From NCBI GenBank assembly GCA_022577435.1, contig JAKOON010000006.1, forward strand, positions 6,448,501 to 6,512,500: a DNA stretch of 64,000 bases, in the 5' to 3' direction. Every line of letters starts with the position of its first letter. Position 1 is the stretch's first letter. The position numbers and the translations under genes are program-made. Origin of the DNA: Embiotoca jacksoni. Its lineage: Eukaryota > Chordata > Actinopteri > Embiotocidae. Below, one piece after another: positions 37,201 through 64,000 of the stretch. Below the pieces are notes generated by a model that did no database searches, was not told the DNA's origin, and saw only the letters and a program-made list of their open reading frames with translations.

Positions 37201-39390
37201 CCCAACAGATTCAAAATGATCCTTAAGGTCTACTCCCATTAAGATCCAACGACTGGAAACATTATATAATGGTGTGTGTCCAGATCTGATCCATTCATGA
37301 AGTGAATGTAGGCGTGGTAATACTATGGTAGGATAATGGAGCTGTGTAGCTGAAACTGCTTGACTTGTCTTGGTAACACTTTATAAAATGTTATAGAAAA
37401 GTGTCATGATCCTTCACTTTATTCCATGCGCTCAGAAAGGCTATGTAGTTGTTAGATAATCATGAAGCAGTGAGGAACCAGTCAGTACTCGGTATGTGAT
37501 GTGTGACTTTACTGTGGGTTGTAAAAAAACGACACGATTTGACATTAATCTTTCCACAGTGTAGGAGGGACGGACTCGAGCTGGCGTTACCTGTCTGTCT
37601 TTCATGCGTGAAGTTGTGGTGATGAAGAAGGATCACACTGTAATAACCCAAAACAAAGAGTTGTCCTGTAAGCTCCACACTCTGTAGGTTTTCCAGTAAT
37701 TTGAATTACGACATGGATAGTCATGGATGGATGAGAGTCACGGATTCAGAGTTGTAGGGTTTTTTAATCACAGACTCTGCAGCCCATTATCTGTGCGACC
37801 ACTGGAACCAACTGGAAGATACACCACGGATATTTATGCATGAATTCTTTAGAGAACTGCATTGTAATTTTGGCTTCACGTACAGGCTCTTCACATGCTG
37901 CACTGCATTTTGTACAAGAGGCAAAGAAGTACCATAGGAATTCGAGATGTGTCTGCTCATACTTTCAAGGGCGAGTGTAGGAGCAGCTCTTTTGATCTTT
38001 ATCAGAAGATTTATGCAATTTCTCGTCCTGTGCGGTGCCGAATGTTGAAAAATTCAGCATGCGCTGGTGCTACACTATGTAAAGAGAGGTTTACTCAATC
38101 TCAGAGCTAATGGCTGGCTGAGAGGCTGGAGAGGCTGTGGTTGTACACTTAATGGAAAACCTGCACTGCTTTGTGCTGTAGTAATGGGAGGAGATTATCT
38201 TGCCATGCAGAAGGACTGGATGAATGCTCCTACGCTCATAGCAGTCTCTCCCTCCAACCAATCTCTTCCTTGCTCATTGTCGATGTTTATTATTTACATG
38301 AGTAATGTGGAACGCTTTAATCATGCAGATATGGAGGCTGAGGCATGCGTGGAAGCTTCATGGGTTTGTTCATCGATTTTGTTTTTCTTTGCTTTTTTTT
38401 TTTAGAGGTATTTGTCATTGAGGTAGGTTTTGTGATTTTATTTGAACAAAGTCTCCATTCATACTTTTTCATCATCACACTTCTTACTTATCATTTGGAT
38501 CTCAATTTTCTTTATTTTGCCTTTGGATGCCACTCACTCTTCTTTACTTTTGTCAGCTCATGGACAATGCCATTGTGTTAAATATCCATCTGACAGGCTA
38601 CCTAATGTTTACCTCTGACAAAGATCAATGCAGCAGCGCCAGACTTAATTCTTCAAGCACAATTGATTGTTTCTTGCTCAGGACGGGCCTGCACATGGTA
38701 AACCAGACAATTCCGTGACACCGTGAATGATTAACTGCGTCAACTGAACCGGAGCCTGTCGAATACACTGATTTACCTCACTGACCGCATCACCGATCGG
38801 TGGTTATGATGTTTTCAGCCTTCACATTCAGATAATATTGAGTACATTTTGAGTTGACTTCAAAGAACATCCTCTCAGTTTAATTATCATCTTTCCTCTC
38901 AGCTTTAAATGCTAAAGTCTCAAATTGAATAAATATGTATAGATTTTACAATCTCTAAATTGTTATTATTTGGACAAAGATTCTTGTTTGAAAATTTTGC
39001 ATTTCCCATGGAAACTGTTGAAACCAGAGATGGTGACAAGGTGTTTCCGGAGGTGTAGAGTCATTGCTGTCGAATGTTTTCGATGAATATTTTCGTGTGA
39101 GCAAACCAACAAAATCCTTTCACCATATTTGCCACCGGCGGTGTATTCCGGCTCTGAGATGGCCACTGGAGCTTATCGCAGTCATTTTAAACAATGCTTG
39201 TGATTTCGTCACTGCGACGGGTTTCAGAAGTGACCCAGAACCTGCTCGCCAATCTGCTTTGCTAAAATAAATATGTGCATAGTCCAGTTTTGACAGAAGC
39301 CAAATCAAACTGCGCAGAGCAGATCAGTGGGGCAGGAAGTCAGACACAGGAACGGCATAGAAAATGTATTGATTTAAAGGGTACTTTCAT

Positions 39391-39655
39391 GGAGGCATAG
39401 TGGTTAGCATTGTTGCCTCGCAGCAAAAAAGGTTCCGGGATCAAATCCAGGCCTGAGCCTTTCTGTGCAGAGTTTGGATGTTCTCCCTGTGCCCGCGTGG
39501 GTTCTCTCCGGGTACTCCAGCTTCCTCCCAACATCCAAAAACATGCACCTCAGGTTAATTGGTGCATCTACAAATGTCTCTTAGGTGTGAATGGTTTTTG
39601 TTACCGTCTGTCTCTATGTGTTGGCCCTGTGATAGACTGGTGACCTGCCTTTGCC
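39391..39655 (+). repeat. SINE-like dispersed repeat with tRNA-type promoter boxes
   Basis: The segment begins GGAGGCATAGTGGTTAGCAT, where TAGTGGTTAGCA resembles an A box, and continues with GGTTCCGGGATCAAATCC, a B-box-like motif. It is followed by TTTGGATGTTCTCCCTG, GGTTCTCTCCGGGTACTCC and TTAATTGGTG. I recognise this as a very common teleost repeat. Frames inside it are not genes. Confidence 0.75.
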
Positions 39656-42600
39656 GAAAGTGATATATTTTTGTTGGTTGAGTTTGAAAATACTGTGTTC
39701 AGCCTAACAAATATCTAAATCTCCTAAAAGAATGTCAAAAAGAGGACTGCAGTTGTAGCTATTTCCCTAAGGGTAATTTAGAGAACATATTTTGTGTTTA
39801 ACTAACCCTGCAAAAGCACATTAGAAATCTGTAATTCATTTTAAATCATCCACGACCTAAGCGTTTGGTAAGAGCTCTCCCGGTGGAGTGCACCATTTCT
39901 TGGGTATCCCAGCCACATGGAGAGCATCTGAGAGTTTAGGTGGTCGGCAGGTCAGTTGTGAGCGCTCTGTAGCTGTCTGATAACTGCTACTGTGGGAGGG
40001 GAGAGCGTTCGCCTATGCACACATGAGCTTTTCCATCCTCACTAAAGAATGAGCCGCTCTGTAGAAACCAACACCGTGAAGACCATGAGAGCACTCTCAT
40101 CTTCTTGTCTATGTGACCAGGCACTGGTGTACTTCAGCAGCACTTGTGTTCTGCATCAATTTCAAGCACTTACGGCTTGTGGCCCATGTCTAAAGCACCT
40201 ATTTACAGATAGATGGTTTGGCATCGGTACACTGAGTATTCATTTATCTTATTTCAAATCATTTAGCCCCCATGTTCTTTTTGCAAATTAATGAATATAC
40301 AGTGTAATGGTCTGTTAACGCAATATTGATGAGGTAATGCTGATAGTAATGAGATGCCCAAAGTAAATGTAAGTGTTCACAAATGGATGAGCACATGCCT
40401 TCACATACCCCCTTTTCCCCCTAGTTGACCATTAATTTAATTAATCAGTCTTGTTTTTGATCATCTTTTTAATGATTATGTTTGTCCCCACCCTCTGAAT
40501 TCAACTCATAGAAGTGTTTCCTGATGTACAGCTGAGCTATCAGCAAGTTTACTTCTGTTCGGTTAAGATTAGGGCACAACAACCTGGTCAGGTTTAGCCA
40601 GCAGGTGATTTGTTGTTGTTTAACAGAGGGGATGGATCCATTGGCGCATTTATCAATACAATGTGATTTGTCGATACACAGCACGGTAGGCTGCTGGTAC
40701 AGTACCTCAGAGTCATGGGCGCGGCCATAGATTCTAACTTACACAAACCTCAGTCAGATACATGATCAATGAGTCAGGCAAACTTAATTAACAACAGATA
40801 GACTTACTAAACAACCCATGTTCTCCTGCACTGTCTCTGCTACTATTGGGCAGGGCTGTTCAAATAACAACGAGAGATAGAAAGATCACTGGAAGCTCGA
40901 GTGCCACACAGAATATTTTGTTCATCGATGGCTACAATGTAGATATATTAGTACATAGAACAAACTAATCACCGGCATAAAACAGTATGAGCCTGTTTAT
41001 GATACTATCACAATAATTCCAAACAGACATAAGGTGCTTATAGCAGGTCGATGTCGATATTTGTTAAAGGTAAAAAAAAAAAAGTGAAACGGTATCCTGA
41101 CAGGCATCTTCTTGTGGACCACAGAAAACTTTAAACAGGGTGTTCCTGAACTGCAGGCTGCAGTTTGAAAAACCCTCTTCTAGGGGATGAAAAGGAGAAT
41201 GGCAGGTTAACATAGGGTAGGCATTTTGGTCATTTTGGTACTAAGGAGAATCATCCCCGCCTTTCCCCGTTCAACCCACCCCTTACCACCTCAAGCCCCG
41301 CCATTGGGAAACGAACAGCGCTCGCCCATGTGAAAGTGTTTTGTCAACCTATCCAGTGAACTCAAACTCCTCCACTATGTACACGTTCAGGCTGTAAAAC
41401 TTAGTCACCTCTCTTCATTACTCTCTACAATATTTCTGTGGCCACTAGTGGGCGCACTCTGAATGAAAAGCAACTGAGGGGTCACTTTAGGTTGGACTGC
41501 AACAACAGGGCCAGCCCTATTAATGTAAATGTCTGTCACTGAGTGACCAAGTAATGAAAGCACTGGTCGGCCAAATGTTGTGACTTCCTGTATCCATTTC
41601 AAATTAAAAGCTTTAGTTTCAAATTAAAAGTCCTCTGGCATTTTACACCCAGCCCAGCTATACATTTGGTTTTGAAATATCTCTCTCTGCTCTGTGCTAC
41701 GATCAAAGCAGCTTTCCTTTGAAGTTGTTTTCCACCTTTGTTCTCTACTCTCACACTTTTTCTGTTTTCTTTTTTCGCCCCCTTAACTTGTGTTTTAGAG
41801 AAATTGGCTTCCTTTCCTATGGAACCCATTGTTGTATTATCCTAATAGTTGCAAAATGTATTTTCCCTCAAAATTTGTTTCTTTTTTTTTGGAATTGATT
41901 AAAACCTGATATAAAGTGGTACTTTGATGAAGGTGACAAAATTTGACCATACATCATTATTATTTTACCAAATAATACATTTCATATGGTACATGGACTA
42001 TTGCCTAGAAGTCAGCATAGACTAAAACATCTTCTCTATGTGATCCTACATGGTGAGTTCTATTTGGAATTAGTAGATGACAGACAGGTCTAAAGCCCTG
42101 TCAAACGTCTTGGCTGTGATAAAACTCACCAAAACAGTAATCCACAAGAGTTATTTAGGATTTAGAGATGTGTAAAAAGTACTGTCAACATAAATCACAG
42201 GTAAAAGATCAAAATCTATAAATATGTTATGAAGTATGAATGTGTGAAAACAATGTTGTGTTTTAAAAACCCAAACAGAACGGTAGGGTTTTAACTATAT
42301 GTTTCTCTTTTAATCTCTCACAGTCATGCATCCCCTCCGTGTATTGTCATTCATCCACTCATTCTTTTGTCCATGAGTAATTTGGCTCAGTGACATCCTA
42401 TATAAGTGTGATATTGATGCATCGCTGTCTTTGATTAATTTTATTACTGTGGCAGGTGGCAGCCGTTACTATAAGGGCTGCTACAGTTGGATGCATGCAG
42501 TCAAACACAACCCCACACACTTTCAAACACACGCCTGCTTGTCTGATACTGGCCATAGCACTAGCCAACACAAAGTAATCTGGCAGTGTGATTTAATGGT

Positions 42601-42765
42601 TTGGCAGTGTGCTTTGTTGAGCTCAGTCAACATGTTGAATTTAATTTCCTTTTTCTGTCCTTGTAATATTTTTTTTTTTCCTTTTTCATCCGAGAGCAAT
42701 ATTTCCTTATGTCAGCGTCCAGTGTTTTCACACCCATTTTGCTTTCCATGTACTGTGTCTATGTG

Positions 42766-42806
42766 TGCATATATATATATAATATATATATATTTATATA
42801 TATATG
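42766..42806 (+). repeat. (AT)n tract
   Basis: Alternating AT with short interruptions, self-complementary. Confidence 0.9.
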
Positions 42807-42987
42807 CCTCTGTGTGTGTTTGTTTTTGCTGGTGTCGCTTTGTGTTTGTCTATATGATGTCAGTTTGTCTCCTCGTCTGTCTTTCTGTCTTGCTTGGCCG
42901 GTCTGTCTGTCACTCTCCCTCTCTCCGTCGCTCTCCTCTTGCACCCATAATAAAAAACCTCATCCACCACAAAAACACCTCCTCTCC

Positions 42988-42992
42988 CCTCC

Positions 42993-43024
<32 letters not shown>

Positions 43025-43107
43025 GCACACACACACATCTCCACAGATGAACACACACACACACACACACACACACACCTCCACACCTCCACAGACGAAC
43101 ACACACC
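42988..43107 (+). repeat. CA-rich composite satellite
   Basis: CA tracts are interrupted by repeated units of the type CTCCACAGATGAACACAC, giving a short tandem of a longer unit. It accounts for long open frames on both strands at 42431-43156. Confidence 0.9.
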
Positions 43108-43199
43108 TTTTTCACCAGGTTTCCTTAAATCTCCCCACTGCAGCGAAAGTGACTGACGGTACTATGTGCACAGTCTAAAAACAACTGATGGGGATTTTA

Positions 43200-43424
43200 A
43201 CTGGATACGTCACAACTAAAGGGGAAGGCAAAGAGGGAGGGACAGAGGAGAGGAGGAGAGGAGAGCGAACGATGAACAGAGTCGGAGACAGAAGGAGAGA
43301 GAGGGAGAGAGTACAGAGGGATATATTGACTCAAAGCTGGTCTGCATGCTCCACAGTGTGTGAGAGACAGAAGACGTGAAAACAGGCAAGATGGAGTGCC
43401 GGCACAGATGAAGACTGTCCCTGG
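43200..43424 (+). promoter_or_regulatory. candidate doc2 promoter and 5' UTR exon
   Basis: The first coding exon of doc2 has a strong upstream acceptor (pyrimidine-rich, CCCACAG at 45659-45665), so a noncoding 5' exon should exist upstream. The block here begins with a GATACGTCACAA half-CRE, is strongly GA-rich and ends CCCTGG|GTACGT, a usable donor at 43425. Reading frames across that junction hit a stop, so it would be untranslated. The assignment is speculative. Confidence 0.22.
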
Positions 43425-45683
43425 GTACGTTTTTTCTTTTTTTTTTGTGGGTGGCTATATTTGTGCATGAATGTCCGTAAGTGTGTGTGCACATGTGGTC
43501 TATTGTGCGCTGTCTCAGTATGTAAAAGGGCTGGAGCGGATGAGTTTGTAAGCAACATGCTGCAAGTGATCATTTGTATGAGGGCACCCAGGCAGTGAAT
43601 ATTTGGGTGTTGTTACATAAGAGCGGTGCGAGTGTATGAATGAGTGTAGGTATTGATGATGCGAGCAGGCAGTTTTGGGCTGAGGGTCTTAAAACACATG
43701 TGTGTGTGAGAGAGAGAGAGGGAGTGTTACTGTACTGTAACTTATATAGTATGGTAAAGAAGATGGCATGTGTTCTTGGAAATGCAAGTTTATAACTGAG
43801 TTAAGTCTCGTTCCGTGTTGATATGAATGTATATCAAAAAAATTGACATGGTACATCTGTATATTCACATGTATGTGAACATGACCGAAAGAGTCAACAT
43901 GTTTTATTATGCACTAGAGATGATTTTACAGCAATACTGATGAACACAATGTAAAACAACAAGTATTTTTTTTATACCTGTTTTGTTCTATTGATGATTT
44001 TTGTGTGGCTTCTACATACAACTAAAACATTTTCAATTTAAAGGCTAAATCTACTGGCAGTGTGCAAACTCTCCACGCCAACATACAGACAGATCATTTC
44101 AACACATCATAGAAAAAGGACACAACTTATCCAATATGATATTTTTGTAAAGATAAATTATACAGCCTGAACACTGTCAACTGTAAAAGAGACTTGAAGT
44201 TACCAATGACTGAAACAACAAATCAATTAATCCTTGTAGTGCCAGTAAATAGAAAAATAATCAAAATTTTCATCATGGATTTACAGTATCGCAGATTTGA
44301 AGTAATTTTTAATCAAAATACCAATCATTTCTCCATTTCCAAACTTTTTATTCATCTAAATAAAATATCTTTAGGTTAGACAAAACAGCCAAATTGAAGA
44401 TGTCAGTTTGAGCTATGTGAGCTTCATTGTTTTTTTTGTTTTTTTATTATTATTAATTAATTTATCAATATGAAAATGTGTTCAAAAGTAGAGTTAACAC
44501 TTTGATATGTGAATTTGCACTGAAATAACAGAGGACCAAAGAGTGTCAAGATTTGTATCCACAGAAGACGCATCAGTCATGAAACGGAGAGGAAACTATT
44601 TCATTCGAGAAAGAGTGCCGTCTTGAACTCCCCCGCAACAGGAGAAACACAAACTGCATTTAGACATTAAAGAACAGAGGTCATCGGTTGCCACTAACCA
44701 GTAGTGACATGAAGGAGACATGTAACATATGGGAGGATGACAAGTGACATGCATCCTCAAATGACCTGCAGTTGTAGAAATGTTTAGCCGTGGTGCTTTT
44801 GTTGTCATTATGTGAAGCTGCTTGTTTATAAAGTGGATCTGGTATTTTTCTTACTGTCTGTATATTTTGTGAAGTGAAGACCAAATCTGTTTTTTATGAT
44901 CTAGTTATTTTTATCTTTAACAGTTTGATCTGGGACAGCACCAGTAAACAAAGGGAACATTGCCACATTTATGTTTGAAGTTTGTGTCTGTGACCAATCA
45001 AATCAAACTAGGTCTTGAAATATTAAAGACACAGAAGCGCTGTGGGAGTACATGAGAGAACATATCTTCAGTCTTTCTCAATCATTATGAAGGAAATAGG
45101 AAATGATAGCATTTGGCTTAACGAGGATGGATTTTGGTAACAATTATTATGCTTCATTTAGTGACAAATATGCTAAGGAATGAGAAAGACTTCAAATGGT
45201 ATTATGTAAATGTTGCTCAGGGGACTTGCAGATGAGAGAGAGAGGAGTGAAAGAGAGAGATAAGGGAAGGATTAGAGTGAAGTGCAGATACACAAGTGAC
45301 ATCACTTGTTCATACTTTGCAGCACTACATTTGAATATTCATTCTGAGCACAGACTTGGTGCGCTGACACAATGTGTGAGTCACACTTGAAGTGTCAAAG
45401 GTTTGGCTATTTTGGCTTTTGAGAAGTCGGGATTGCATCAGTGGACGGAAAGAGAACAATTTTTTCAGTTTTATCCAGGTTGTTTTCAGATGTGTCGTGA
45501 ATTCCAGCCTTGAAAAGAGTTGACCCCTGCTGCTGTGTGAACTCACAGAAAGTAGAAAGTTGCAAACTCACAGGAGGCTGAGGATATGACTCTTACTCTC
45601 TTTATCTTTCTCACCTCGTTCATTTCTTTCTCCCTCCGGCTCACCCCTTCATTTTCATCCCACAGTCCTGTTTGACAGTCCAC

Positions 45684-63439
<17,756 letters not shown>

Positions 63440-64000
63440 GTAAGTCACGTCAGCCAGTCATGAACAAACCGGGTATCCTACAAATGATACTCATATACAG
63501 CTTTTCTGCATTAGCAAGTCACATTGGAGGAAGTGTTTTGATGTTATTGCTGCAAAAATTAAGGATACGGACTGAAGATCAGCATGTTGAATTAATTAGC
63601 GGGCTGTAATGTCAGTGTGTCTTATTTAATCATGAGCACAGTCTTGCACTTTGTACACGATACCTGTACCTACTGTATACTGTGCAGAAAAGCCACTGGG
63701 TGTTTACCAGATTCTATGTTGACTTTAATTGGGGAATCACTCTTTACAGATTGAGCTATCTGGTCCCAAAACAAAGAAAAATGTGACTCCCACCTTGAGA
63801 ACTGTCAAACCTACCCAAATCAATATGGGCTCCAACATGAAGGATTTAATCAGGACTTAGTGTGACTCTTAGTTTGATGGATGTTAACCAACATTCCCAA
63901 AGCCACAGACAAAACTGTAAATCCGGCTTAACAAGCTTTACTGATGTGTCCAGGCTGCATTGCTGTCGTACCCACACTCAGTGTTCACAGTCAGCGAGTT

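Larger units (their letters stand above)
25450..43180. other. divergent intergenic interval between cabp4 and doc2, no supported gene
   Basis: No chain of splice-compatible exons and no recognised protein family was found on either strand. The interval holds (CA)n at 27260-27298, (GT)n at 32556-32613, a dispersed repeat at about 33960-34290, a SINE-like element at 39391-39655, an AT tract at about 42766-42805 and CA-rich satellite at 42988-43107. It also holds several GC-richer blocks without frames that look coding (about 26620-26960, 34640-34960, 36220-36460 and 38600-38800), which may be regulatory. Confidence 0.55.

Noticed and set aside
42431..43156. 241-codon + strand open frame
   Set aside because: It is built from an AT tract, pyrimidine runs and CA satellite translated as His-Thr repeats, with no domain and no splice context.

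Overview
The window is vertebrate nuclear DNA, most likely from a teleost fish. Coding exons are short, have GT-AG borders and are separated by long AT-rich introns. Dinucleotide microsatellites are abundant, and there are decayed Tc1-like transposons and a SINE-like repeat of a kind common in fish. There are no operons, phage, CRISPR arrays or bacterial features.

Three protein-coding genes can be supported exon by exon. (1) At 151-5235 on the + strand is the 3' half of a LONRF gene (LONRF1-like): seven coding exons give the second RING finger and the complete C-terminal LON-substrate-binding-like domain, followed by a long 3' UTR. (2) At 5627-25002 on the - strand is a complete seven-exon gene for a 216-residue neuronal calcium-binding protein. 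All splice phases join without a break, and its FDEFVMML C-terminus points to CaBP4, the photoreceptor synaptic regulator of Cav1.4. It is tail-to-tail with the LONRF gene. (3) At 45684 to beyond 64000 on the + strand is a Doc2-family gene (double C2 domain, synaptic vesicle priming). Seven coding exons are present, covering the Munc13-interacting region, all of C2A and the start of C2B. The rest lies beyond the right edge.

Layout: 0-5.3 kb LONRF; 5.6-25.0 kb cabp4 with long introns; 25-45.6 kb a divergent interval of about 20 kb between cabp4 and doc2 with no supported gene, holding repeats, a possible cabp4 promoter and several GC-richer blocks that could be conserved regulatory DNA; 45.7-64 kb doc2, whose introns carry two Tc1-like fossils, long microsatellites, G-rich runs and polypurine tracts.

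The cabp4 and doc2 products both act in calcium-regulated transmitter release. From memory, human CABP4 and the DOC2G pseudogene lie close together on 11q13, so the neighbourhood looks like a conserved block. I did not find a new biological system. The points most worth checking are repeat tracts that sit directly in two doc2 splice acceptors, the proline/serine-rich N-terminal extension of Doc2, the candidate cabp4 promoter, and the candidate conserved noncoding blocks between cabp4 and doc2.
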